A stretch of DNA of 12,200 nucleotides from Negativicutes bacterium (GCA_031292035.1 JARLHX010000261.1:1-12200); one strand, 5' to 3'. Shown: positions 1 to 6,365, numbered from the stretch's first letter. The notes: generated from the letters alone by a model not told the origin. Numbers and translations: made by a program.

Positions 1-318
1 ACTTACCAGCCCAAGTTGTTGCTCGGGCGCCGCTGCAACAGTCGTTGGATTTTGTATCGCAGGGGCAGTTGTTGGGGTTTGCACTACCGGTGCATTTTGC
101 GTCTCAGCGGCTATTCTGGTAGCGGCTCGCTCTTTCGGAGTTATAGGCGTTTTTGCAAAAGTGTCATTCCTGCCTGTCGCGCCGTTGGAATTATCCACAG
201 CCGCATTTACCGGAGTGGAGCTGTTCGTCGGAGTTGGGGCCACCGCCGCAGGAGACGTGCAGGATATGACCAGGCTAAGCAATGCAAGTGCTGCAGCCAA
301 TCGATACCAGTTTCTCAT
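1..318 (-). CDS. Secreted lipoprotein, N-terminal part (cut by left window edge)
   Basis: The reading frame stays open for 106 codons from an ATG at 318-316 down to base 1, so the C-terminus lies outside the window. The start MRNWYRLAAALALLSLVISC is a lipoprotein signal peptide: positive residues R2 and R6, a hydrophobic core at 7-18, and the lipobox VISC with C20 as the predicted lipidated residue. A low-complexity stretch rich in Thr, Pro, Ala and Asn fills residues 21-106 and looks like a flexible spacer between the membrane anchor and a domain not seen here. A strong ribosome-binding site, AGGAGGAG, lies just upstream (329-322), which fixes the start. Residue +2 after the cysteine is Thr, so there is no Asp retention signal. 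The function cannot be assigned; a substrate-binding protein or an envelope enzyme would both fit. Confidence 0.8.
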   Translation of the reverse strand, partial: MRNWYRLAAALALLSLVISCTSPAAVAPTPTNSSTPVNAAVDNSNGATGRNDTFAKTPITPKERAATRIAAETQNAPVVQTPTTAPAIQNPTTVAAAPEQQLGLVS

Positions 319-321
319 ATG

Positions 322-329
322 CTCCTCCT
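322..329 (-). promoter_or_regulatory. Ribosome-binding site of the lipoprotein gene
   Basis: On the minus strand the sequence reads AGGAGGAG, ending 3 bases before the ATG at 318. It is close to the full anti-Shine-Dalgarno complement and supports the left-edge reading frame as a real gene. Confidence 0.7.
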
Positions 330-357
330 CTTTGAGCATTTTTAATCGCGAATTTGA

Positions 358-372
358 GATTGCTGCGCAATC
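358..372. repeat. 15-bp inverted repeat in the lipoprotein 5' region
   Basis: The arms GATTGC and GCAATC are perfect and are separated by three bases (TGC). The repeat lies 40 bp upstream of the lipoprotein start, inside its probable leader or promoter. It could be a protein-binding operator or a small hairpin in the mRNA leader. No regulator is identifiable. Confidence 0.4.
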
Positions 373-420
373 AGTATTCGTGATTTGACCAACTCAACCG
401 ATAAAGGTTCTACTTAAATA

Positions 421-458
421 AAACACATTTGAAGGTCAGTCGCGCCATCAATGTGTTT
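421..458. repeat. Inverted repeat with 9-bp perfect arms, followed by a T-run
   Basis: The arms AAACACATT (421-429) and AATGTGTTT (450-458) are perfectly complementary around a 20-base loop. Rightward of it comes TTCTTTTTTT (464-473), which resembles a Rho-independent terminator for plus-strand transcripts. The stem is poor in G/C and the T-run begins five bases late, so it is not a classical one. GGTCAG in the loop (434-439) is also complementary to CTGACC at 495-500, giving an alternative fold with the CAGCG/CGCTG hairpin at 481-497. No upstream plus-strand gene needs such a terminator. Confidence 0.4.
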
Positions 459-643
459 ATAACTTCTTTTTTTAAAAGGACAGCGCGGCAAACGCTGACC
501 AACTTAAGCATCTTCTCCTATTACCCGCCTGACTCAATTTCAGCTTGACAGACTTTTATCCTGAGGAAGGCAGGCTCAAGGAAGATTAATTGAAACAATA
601 ACAATCATTTTTATCGATAATATTCTTGCACGATTTCAGGAGC

Positions 644-694
644 ATGTCCAGACAGAGATTTTTAATCTTGCTTACCCTAACTATGTTAAAATGA
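644..694 (+). other. Possible 16-codon leader peptide upstream of the MEMO gene
   Basis: An ATG at 644 opens a frame reading MSRQRFLILLTLTMLK and stopping at TGA 692-694. AGGAG at 638-642 precedes it by a single base, which is too close for a normal ribosome-binding site. The stop codon directly abuts the palindrome at 695-709. The peptide is basic then hydrophobic, like a tiny membrane or leader peptide. Such short frames arise easily by chance, so this is only a candidate. Confidence 0.15.
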
Positions 695-709
695 TCTCAA
701 CAGTTGAGA
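695..709. promoter_or_regulatory. Operator-like palindrome upstream of the MEMO gene
   Basis: TCTCAAC and GTTGAGA form a perfect 7-bp inverted repeat around a single central A. A one-base loop cannot be a hairpin, so a dimeric DNA-binding protein is the better reading. It lies 53 bp before the MEMO start and directly behind a TAAAAT box (687-692) that could serve as a -10 element, the usual site of a repressor operator. No -35 match is seen at the right distance. Confidence 0.4.
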
Positions 710-750
710 GATTTCATTCCTGCCGGTTATATCCGGGTATGTTTTTGTGA

Positions 751-757
751 AGGAGGT
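751..757 (+). promoter_or_regulatory. Ribosome-binding site of the MEMO gene
   Basis: AGGAGGT precedes the ATG at 762 by four bases. A GTG at 747 is in the same frame but lies upstream of this site, so translation most probably begins at 762. Confidence 0.75.
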
Positions 758-761
758 CGAG

Positions 762-1622
762 ATGGCCGTGATAGCTGAAATTCGTCCTTCTCCAATTGCC
801 GGAACCTGGTATCTCGGCGACCCAGAACGTCTGGCGAAACAGATCGACGGCTTTATTCAAGCAGCGAAACTGCCTGATTTGAACGGTGAAGTAGTGGGGC
901 TGGTTGCCCCGCATGCCGGGCATCGTTACTCAGGACGTACGGCCGGCCATGCTTTCCGTTGCGTGCTGGGCCAGCAGCGTGATCTGGTAGTAATTGTCTC
1001 TCCACTGCACGGATATTTCCCTGAACCGCTGCTCACCAGCGCTCATCAAGCCTATGCCACCCCGCTGGGGACAGTGCCGGTGGATCGCGAGGCAGTTTAC
1101 GAGCTGGATCAATGTCTGCGCCAGGATGCTGGCGCCCGTCTTACTGCGGTGGCAAATGACAGTGAACACTCGCTGGAGATTGAGCTGCCGTTCTTGCAGC
1201 GGGCTCTGACCGGTAGTTTCAAACTGCTGCCGGTTATGATTCACAGCCAGACACCCAGGTTGGCCGGCCAGCTAGGCCGCGCCCTGGCGGAGGTTATTCG
1301 CCGAAAAGGCCGGGAACACAGCGCCCTGCTGGTAGCCAGCACGGATCTTTCTCATTTCTATCCTGAAATTGAGGCCAACCGGCTAGATGCCGAGATGCTC
1401 AAGCAGATCGGCCTTTTCTCGCCCCAAGGCGTACTGGAAGCGGAACACAGCGGGCGCGGCTTTGCCTGCGGCGTGATGGCTGTGGCCAGCGTGCTGTATG
1501 CTGCTCGAGAACTGGGCGCCAATTCAGTTGAAGTGCTGCATCACAGCACCTCAGCCGACGAAACCGGCGATCATGATTCGGTAGTTGGATACGGAGCAGC
1601 TGTGCTGCTCAAAAGAGCCTGA
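762..1622 (+). CDS. MEMO-family protein (AmmeMemoRadiSam system protein B-like)
   Basis: A 286-residue protein spanning the whole MEMO fold, which is related to extradiol dioxygenases. The family signatures are in order: APHAGHRYSG (H51), SPLHG (H83), EHSLEIELPFLQ (H136), STDLSH (D195), ACGVMA (C236) and a C-terminal VVGYGAAVL. H51, H83, D195 and C236 correspond to the metal-site residues described for human MEMO1, so a metal-binding or redox role is plausible, but the bacterial function is unknown. In many prokaryotes the gene sits with AMMECR1 and radical SAM partners; neither is in this window. Here it is followed 8 bp later by priA on the same strand, probably in one transcript. A cytoplasmic location is inferred because no signal peptide is seen. 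Confidence 0.9.
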   Translation: MAVIAEIRPSPIAGTWYLGDPERLAKQIDGFIQAAKLPDLNGEVVGLVAPHAGHRYSGRTAGHAFRCVLGQQRDLVVIVSPLHGYFPEPLLTSAHQAYATPLGTVPVDREAVYELDQCLRQDAGARLTAVANDSEHSLEIELPFLQRALTGSFKLLPVMIHSQTPRLAGQLGRALAEVIRRKGREHSALLVASTDLSHFYPEIEANRLDAEMLKQIGLFSPQGVLEAEHSGRGFACGVMAVASVLYAARELGANSVEVLHHSTSADETGDHDSVVGYGAAVLLKRA

Positions 1623-1630
1623 TACCCGGC

Positions 1631-4150
1631 ATGTATTTCCAGGTTTCGGTCAACCTTCCACAGGTCAGCGGCGTATTTGATTATCATCTACCCCAGGAAT
1701 TGGAAGATGCCATCCATCCCGGCTGCCTGGTGGTTGTGCCGTTCGGACAGCAGACCTTACAGGGCATCATTCTGCAGCAGGTAGAGCAGCCGGCGGTGCC
1801 GGAGACCAAAGCCATCCTGGCGCTGCTCGATCCACAGCCGGTGGTCACACCGCTGCAGATCGATCTTGCAAGAGAGATTTCCCGCGCCAGTCTTGCCCCG
1901 CTTTCGGTCTGCCTGGATTTAATGCTGCCGCCTGGTCTCAGCCAGCTTGGGGATACCCTGTTTCAATTGGAAGCCGGAGGCCTGCCGGTTGGGCAGCCTT
2001 CTTCTGCGCTGCAGCAAAAACTATTGGATTTGTTGGGCCAACGCGGCGCTCTGCGCGGTCGCCAGTTGGAGGTGGCATTTCCCCACCAGGAATGGAAAAA
2101 GTCGGCCCAGATTTTAATTAAGCGCGGCCAGTTGCGGGCTATTCCGGTGCTGCCGCCGCCTTCGGTCCGTCCAAAAGTCGTACGTACCGTGCAGCTTTGT
2201 TGCAGCCCTGAAAAAGTTCGCGCCAACCTGGATGCCCTTGGGAGAGGCGCTGCTCTGGTCCGGCGCCAGGCCATCCTGAATTTTTTGATCGGCGAACCGA
2301 TGCCGGTGGAAGTTGCCTGGGCCTATTCCGCTGCACCGGGCAGCAGCCTGGTCGACCTGGAATATCTGGCGGGCAAAGAGTTGGTCGTGTTAGGTGAGAC
2401 CGAGGTCTGGCGTGACCCGCTGGATAAGCTGGAGTGGGTTTCCAGCCAGTCGCCTGAGCTTACTCCTGCCCAGCAGGCGGCCTGGCAGAGTCTGGCCGCC
2501 GGTTTTGAGGATATATTAGCCGGTCAGGTTCCGGCGCCTTATCTTTTATACGGCGTGACAAGTTCCGGCAAGACCGAAATTTATCTGCGCGCAGTCGCCG
2601 AAGCTTTACGCCAGGGCCGGCAGGCCATTGTGCTGGTGCCCGAAATCGCTCTAACCCCTCAGACTGTGCGGCGATTTGTGGCCCGTTTTCCGGGACAGGT
2701 CGGTCTGGTGCATTCCGAGCTCTCGGCTGGCGAGCGCTACGACACCTGGCGCAGGGCACGCGCCGGTTTGCTGCCCGTCATCGTTGGGCCGCGCAGCGCT
2801 TTGTTTATGCCTCTGCCAAAATTAGGCCTGATCGTGATCGACGAATGTCACGATGATTCCTTCTATCAGAGTGAGGCTGCGCCATTTTACCATTCCGTCC
2901 AGGTGGCACTTAGCTACGCTCGCCAGACTGGCAGCTTGCTGTTAATGGGCTCGGCAACCCCCGGGCTCAACCTGTTTTACCGTGCGCAGCGTGAAAAGTG
3001 GAACATCCTGCACCTGCCAGACCGTATCCTGGCCCACCGCCAGGCTATCCAGAACCAGATGGAAAAGTTGGGCCTGCCAGAAATCCAAATGACCACCAAT
3101 AGACAGGCTGAAACTGCCAGCCTGCCGCTGCCGCCGGTCAGCCTGGTGGACATGCGCCAGGAATTGAAGGAAGGCAACCGCTCAATCTTTAGCCGCCAGC
3201 TTCAAGATGGACTGACGAAAGTACTGGAAAACGGCCAGCAGGCTATCCTGTTCCTCAACCGGCGCGGCAGCTCCAGCTACGTCTTTTGCAGGAACTGCGG
3301 TCGCAGCCTGCTTTGCCCGCGCTGCGATTCACCATTGACTTTTCACAGCGTTGGCGAGGCGCTGACCTGTCACATGTGCGGCTACCACCGCCAGCTGCCG
3401 CGGACCTGCCCGCGCTGCGGCAGCACTGCCATCCGCCAACTGGGCATCGGCACCGAGAAGGTCGAAAGCGAGCTGCAGGCGCTCTATCCGCAGGCTCGTA
3501 TTTTGCGCTGGGATGCCGAAACCACCCGCCAGAAGGGTTCTCACGACTTGATCCTTTCGCATTTCAGCAATCACCACGCCGATTTGCTGGTTGGCACGCA
3601 AATGTTGGCCAAGGGTCTAGATTTTCCATTGGTCACACTGGTAGGGGTGGTGTTGGCGGAGGTAGGCCTGAACCTGCCGGACTACCGGGCCGGCGAGCGT
3701 GTCTTTCAACTGTTGACGCAGGTGGCCGGGCGAGCAGGGCGCAGCTCGTTGGGGGGCCAGGTTATTTTGCAGACCTTCCAACCCGAGCATTACGTGCTGC
3801 AGGCCGCCGCCAAATACGACTTCAATGGCTTTTATGCACTCGAATTGGATAAACGTCGCCAGATCGGCTACCCGCCTTTCTGCCGGTTGGCCCGCCTGGA
3901 GTACCGCCATTTGAAAAACGAGCAGGCTGAGCATGCCGCCCAAATGCTGGCCGGATTGTTACAAGGATGGATAAAAGAGGGCGGTCATTCCGCCAGCGAG
4001 ATCATCGGGCCGGCGCCCTGTTTTTTCAGCCGGATAAACGGGTATTACCGCTGGCAGGTAATCTTGCGCAGCCCAGACCCGGCTGCGATTTTGCGCGGCC
4101 GGCCCCTGCAGGATTGGCAGGTCGAAATCGATCCGGTTTCGTTGTTGTGA
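1631..4150 (+). CDS. priA: Primosomal protein N' (PriA replication-restart helicase)
   Basis: An 839-residue superfamily 2 DNA helicase that reloads the replisome at stalled forks. The N-terminal part carries the 3'-end binding domain (VSGVFDYHLPQEL, GCLVVVPFG). Walker A is GVTSSGKTE at 308-316, followed by LVPEIALTPQT, the Walker B box DECH at 404-407 and motif III GSATPG. The zinc domain is complete, with four CxxC pairs: C553/C556, C562/C565, C580/C583 and C593/C596. Downstream come GTEKVESEL, VGTQMLAKGLDFP and the motif VI region QVAGRAGR. The length is somewhat above the roughly 730-800 usual for the family. Two variations stand out: DECH where DEEH is usual, and AEVGLNLPDYRA where DAD or AD before LxxPDFRA is typical. 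The start ATG lies 8 bp after the MEMO stop with no good ribosome-binding site, so translational coupling is likely. Confidence 0.96.
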   Translation: MYFQVSVNLPQVSGVFDYHLPQELEDAIHPGCLVVVPFGQQTLQGIILQQVEQPAVPETKAILALLDPQPVVTPLQIDLAREISRASLAPLSVCLDLMLPPGLSQLGDTLFQLEAGGLPVGQPSSALQQKLLDLLGQRGALRGRQLEVAFPHQEWKKSAQILIKRGQLRAIPVLPPPSVRPKVVRTVQLCCSPEKVRANLDALGRGAALVRRQAILNFLIGEPMPVEVAWAYSAAPGSSLVDLEYLAGKELVVLGETEVWRDPLDKLEWVSSQSPELTPAQQAAWQSLAAGFEDILAGQVPAPYLLYGVTSSGKTEIYLRAVAEALRQGRQAIVLVPEIALTPQTVRRFVARFPGQVGLVHSELSAGERYDTWRRARAGLLPVIVGPRSALFMPLPKLGLIVIDECHDDSFYQSEAAPFYHSVQVALSYARQTGSLLLMGSATPGLNLFYRAQREKWNILHLPDRILAHRQAIQNQMEKLGLPEIQMTTNRQAETASLPLPPVSLVDMRQELKEGNRSIFSRQLQDGLTKVLENGQQAILFLNRRGSSSYVFCRNCGRSLLCPRCDSPLTFHSVGEALTCHMCGYHRQLPRTCPRCGSTAIRQLGIGTEKVESELQALYPQARILRWDAETTRQKGSHDLILSHFSNHHADLLVGTQMLAKGLDFPLVTLVGVVLAEVGLNLPDYRAGERVFQLLTQVAGRAGRSSLGGQVILQTFQPEHYVLQAAAKYDFNGFYALELDKRRQIGYPPFCRLARLEYRHLKNEQAEHAAQMLAGLLQGWIKEGGHSASEIIGPAPCFFSRINGYYRWQVILRSPDPAAILRGRPLQDWQVEIDPVSLL

Positions 4151-4152
4151 TC

Positions 4153-4710
4153 TTAGCGGATGAATTCAAATACATCCCGGTTGCGTGGGGGCACGTTGAC
4201 CTGGACAGCCGGGTTTTTGTAACCAAAACAGACCGCATAGAACAGCTTGTAACCGGCTGGAAGGTTTAGTTTCTTGACTTCCTCATCCAGGGTAACGAAA
4301 TATGAAATGCTGCCGACCCAGGTAGATCCAATATTTAAACTTTCGGCGGCTACCAGCATATTTTGAATGGCGGCTGAGCAGTCGGTCAGGGCTGAATAAC
4401 CCTCGCTCTTGCCGGACACCAGAATGACCGTTGGGGCATGATAAAACAAGTGATCGGAGCGGTTAACCATCTCGACTATTCTCGGATCAGGGCTTTTCTT
4501 CATTACGGAGCGGGCTTTTTCACTGATATCATCGATCATTTCTTTTTTCTGAATGACCGTGAAATGCCAGGGTTGTAAATTGACACCGGTGGCGGCGAAA
4601 ATCCCGGCTTCCAGGATGGCATCCAGCTCATCCTGGCTGATTTGCTCGGGCAGGTAGCTGCGGATGCTTCGGCGACTTTTGATGGCTCTCAATACTTCAT
4701 TGTCTTTCAC
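4153..4710 (-). CDS. Nitroreductase-family FMN oxidoreductase
   Basis: A 185-residue protein of the nitroreductase (FMN-dependent NAD(P)H oxidoreductase) family, close to the usual length. Visible signatures are RRSIRSY at 13-19, which holds the FMN phosphate-binding Arg and Ser residues; NLQPWHF at 44-50; the DCSAAIQNMLVAAESL helix from 111; GSTWVG at 128-133; and a C-terminal GYKNP. Substrates in this family range from nitroaromatics and quinones to flavins, so the natural substrate is unknown. I place the start at GTG 4710 because GGAGGAA (4726-4720) lies nine bases upstream; a TTG at 4734 would extend it by eight residues but has no such site. The stop is two bases from the priA stop, tail-to-tail. 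It is divergent from the aldo/keto reductase gene, another oxidoreductase, which suggests a shared redox or detoxification setting. Confidence 0.92.
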   Translation of the reverse strand: MKDNEVLRAIKSRRSIRSYLPEQISQDELDAILEAGIFAATGVNLQPWHFTVIQKKEMIDDISEKARSVMKKSPDPRIVEMVNRSDHLFYHAPTVILVSGKSEGYSALTDCSAAIQNMLVAAESLNIGSTWVGSISYFVTLDEEVKKLNLPAGYKLFYAVCFGYKNPAVQVNVPPRNRDVFEFIR

Positions 4711-4719
4711 GATAGAATA

Positions 4720-4726
4720 TTCCTCC
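4720..4726 (-). promoter_or_regulatory. Ribosome-binding site deciding the nitroreductase start
   Basis: GGAGGAA on the minus strand lies nine bases before GTG 4710. It falls inside the longer frame from TTG 4734, which argues for the GTG start. Confidence 0.65.
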
Positions 4727-4785
4727 GAGATCAATGTATTTTGTCCTGATATTTCCAGAATCTGTCCTTCGTTGTTCCAAAACGA

Positions 4786-4814
4786 TTGACCGATCCGTCG
4801 GATAAAATTATAAT
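4786..4814 (+). promoter_or_regulatory. Sigma-70 type promoter of the aldo/keto reductase gene
   Basis: TTGACC (4786-4791) and a perfect TATAAT (4809-4814) are separated by exactly 17 bp. This is the best promoter in the window. The predicted transcription start is about 4821, giving a leader of roughly 107 bases. The spacer contains ATCCG-T-CGGAT (4793-4803), a perfect 11-bp palindrome that could be an operator. The -10 box is part of ATTATAAT, which is self-complementary, so a weak leftward promoter for the nitroreductase may overlap it. Confidence 0.75.
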
Positions 4815-4820
4815 CCCGCC

Positions 4821-4884
4821 GGGGATAGTTAAAAGGAAGTTGCTATAAAGCTCATTTTGCTCTTTTACTGGCTGAATGATCCCC
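4821..4884 (+). promoter_or_regulatory. Predicted stem-loop in the aldo/keto reductase mRNA leader
   Basis: Starting at the predicted transcript 5' end, GGGGAT (4821-4826) is complementary to ATCCCC (4879-4884). Directly inside it, AGT-AAAAG (4827-4835, with T4830 bulged) pairs with CTTTTACT (4862-4869). Together they give about 14 base pairs enclosing a short apical region. The ribosome-binding site at 4915-4920 lies outside the fold. It does not match a riboswitch class I recognise; a 5' stabilising hairpin is the simplest reading. Confidence 0.4.
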
Positions 4885-4914
4885 ATTTGCCGGTTGTATT
4901 TCTAAAGTGTATCC

Positions 4915-4920
4915 AGGAGA
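4915..4920 (+). promoter_or_regulatory. Ribosome-binding site of the aldo/keto reductase gene
   Basis: AGGAGA precedes ATG 4928 by seven bases. An in-frame GTG at 4907 lies upstream of this site and is therefore an unlikely start. Confidence 0.7.
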
Positions 4921-4927
4921 AATCACC

Positions 4928-6106
4928 ATGCAGTATCGTAAATTTGGGAAATTGGATTGGCAGGGCTCCGCGTTGGGCTTTGGTTGTATGCGCTTGCCGA
5001 CCACCGATGGTAATCCGATGAGCTCGAACATCGACGAACAGGGAGCGATCCGGATGATCCGGCATGCCATTGACCAGGGTGTCAATTACGTGGATACCGC
5101 TTATACCTATCACGGCGGAAAGAGCGAATTGTGTGTGGGCAAGGCCTTAAGCGATGGCTACCGGGCCAAAGTTAAACTGGCTACCAAGTCGCCGGTCTGG
5201 CTGATCAAGCAACCGGAGGATTTTGATAAGCTGTTAAATGAGCAGTTGGCAAAACTACAAACTGATACGATCGATTTCTATCTGCTGCATGCGCTGAATA
5301 AAAATGCCTGGCCGAACATCGTGCTCAAACACAATCTGTTCGAGCGGGTCAACGCGGCCCTACGGGATGGCAGGATTCAGCATATCGGTTTTTCGTTTCA
5401 TGATGATTTAGCGCTCTTCAAGCAAATTGTGGACGGCTATGATGGTTGGGTTTTCTGCCAGATCCAATATAACTATCTGGATACAACCTACCAGGCCGGC
5501 ACGAGCGGCTTAAAATATGCGGCTGCAAAAGGGCTGGCGGTAGTGGTGATGGAGCCGCTGCGCGGCGGCAAACTGGCGCTGCCCCCTGAGCCCATCCGTG
5601 AATTTTTTCAGAAGTCCGTCATCAAGCGGGAACCTTTCGATTGGGCCTTGCAGTGGATTTGGAACCGTCCGGAAGTATCCGTAGTGTTGAGCGGCATGAC
5701 TACCATGGATCATGTCAATGGAAACCTGGTCGCCGCCAATGTGTCCGGGGTCGGCACCTTCACAGCCGCCGAACAGGCTATCATCAAGAAGGCCCAGAAG
5801 GAGTTTGCAGGGTTAAATATGATCCCCTGCACCCGCTGTAATTATTGCATGCCATGTCCCAATGGGGTCGATATCCCGGGCAATTTTGAGGCTTATAACG
5901 ATGGCGCTGCTTATAAGAGTGCCGAACGGGGCCGCGCCGGTTACAAGCGCCTGGCATTTTTTGGCGGACAAAAAGCCTTGGCCAGTTCTTGCAAGGCTTG
6001 TAATACCTGTGAAGATCTATGCCCACAGCATATCCATATCAGTGAATTGATGCCGATTATTCACGATATATTGGGCAATGGCCAACCTTATCCGGAGAAG
6101 CCTTAA
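4928..6106 (+). CDS. Aldo/keto reductase with C-terminal 4Fe-4S ferredoxin domain
   Basis: A 392-residue protein of the COG1453 type: an aldo/keto reductase TIM barrel (about 1-290) fused to a two-cluster ferredoxin-like tail. The catalytic tetrad is present: D56 and Y61 in VDTAYTYHGG, K87 in LATKSPV and H121 in FYLLHALNK. The tail has C301, C304, C307 and C310 in CTRCNYCMPCP, then C355, C358, C361 and C365 in CKACNTCEDLCP, enough for two 4Fe-4S clusters. This implies electron transfer between NAD(P)H chemistry in the barrel and one-electron carriers, and fits an anaerobic or low-oxygen lifestyle; the substrate is unknown. No signal peptide is seen. It is preceded by its own strong promoter and appears monocistronic, as the next gene begins 465 bp later. 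Confidence 0.93.
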   Translation: MQYRKFGKLDWQGSALGFGCMRLPTTDGNPMSSNIDEQGAIRMIRHAIDQGVNYVDTAYTYHGGKSELCVGKALSDGYRAKVKLATKSPVWLIKQPEDFDKLLNEQLAKLQTDTIDFYLLHALNKNAWPNIVLKHNLFERVNAALRDGRIQHIGFSFHDDLALFKQIVDGYDGWVFCQIQYNYLDTTYQAGTSGLKYAAAKGLAVVVMEPLRGGKLALPPEPIREFFQKSVIKREPFDWALQWIWNRPEVSVVLSGMTTMDHVNGNLVAANVSGVGTFTAAEQAIIKKAQKEFAGLNMIPCTRCNYCMPCPNGVDIPGNFEAYNDGAAYKSAERGRAGYKRLAFFGGQKALASSCKACNTCEDLCPQHIHISELMPIIHDILGNGQPYPEKP

Positions 6107-6173
6107 CCCATTTACATCTTGTTTGATATAGACCTCTCCCGCTCTCGCTCCGGGATGGCGTAGCTTGCCGGCT

Positions 6174-6209
6174 AGGAAGGCACCTTCGGCCAGGAAGGCA
6201 CCTTCGGAA
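6174..6209 (+). repeat. 18-bp tandem duplication
   Basis: Two adjacent copies begin AGGAAGGCACCTTCGG and differ only in the last two bases (CC in the first, AA in the second). Each copy contains the self-complementary GAAGG-CA-CCTTC, and the junction after copy two gives CCTTC-G-GAAGG (6201-6211). It belongs to the GC-rich block that looks like a dispersed intergenic repeat. Confidence 0.75.
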
Positions 6210-6231
6210 GGCGAGGGCAGGGCCGCGATAG

Positions 6232-6248
6232 CGCTCCCGCAGGGAGTG
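6232..6248. repeat. GC-rich hairpin
   Basis: CTCCC and GGGAG pair around a GCA loop. The stem extends outward by a G-T wobble and a C-G pair to seven base pairs. No T-run follows, so it is not an obvious terminator. It is part of the repeat-like block. Confidence 0.45.
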
Positions 6249-6253
6249 AGGGT

Positions 6254-6294
6254 CCCCAGCCTTGATTCTAACAAAATTGGTATCAAGGTTGGGG
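6254..6294. repeat. Large stem-loop with 13-bp arms
   Basis: CCCCAGCCTTGAT (6254-6266) pairs with ATCAAGGTTGGGG (6282-6294) over 13 positions with one G-T wobble, around a 15-base A/T-rich loop. It lies 148 bp downstream of the aldo/keto reductase stop. No T-run follows, which argues against an intrinsic terminator. It could be the terminal hairpin of a repeat or a miniature mobile element remnant. Confidence 0.6.
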
Positions 6295-6365
6295 CTGAAA
6301 AGCTATAATTCATCTCTTGACTTTTTTTAAATGCGTTATAATTAAATTGTAACCGGGAATTATTT

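Larger units (their letters stand above)
319..761. other. Intergenic region between divergent lipoprotein and MEMO genes
   Basis: This 443-bp stretch is clearly more A/T-rich than the flanking genes and has no convincing protein gene longer than 16 codons. It must hold the promoters of both divergent genes, yet I find no pair of well-spaced -35 and -10 boxes. It contains several inverted repeats (358-372, 421-458, 481-497, 695-709), a T7 run at 467-473, an isolated TTGACA at 545-550 without a matching -10, and a tiny open frame at 644-694. The concentration of symmetric sequences suggests regulation or a structured RNA. Confidence 0.6.

Noticed and set aside
545..550. Perfect TTGACA -35 box
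   Set aside because: No -10 like sequence lies 15-19 bp downstream, so it is not called as a promoter.
3286..3852. 188-codon plus-strand frame inside priA
   Set aside because: It is an alternative frame of the zinc and helicase domain region of priA and has no recognisable product.
4711..4734. TTG 4734 as the nitroreductase start
   Set aside because: The strong ribosome-binding site at 4726-4720 lies inside this extension and fits GTG 4710 instead.
6174..6209. Tandem 18-bp units as a CRISPR array
   Set aside because: There are two directly adjacent copies with no spacers and no cas genes in the window.
6317..6342. TTGACT and TATAAT as an SNF2 promoter
   Set aside because: The spacer is only 14 bp, outside the usual 16-18, so the promoter is mentioned but not called.
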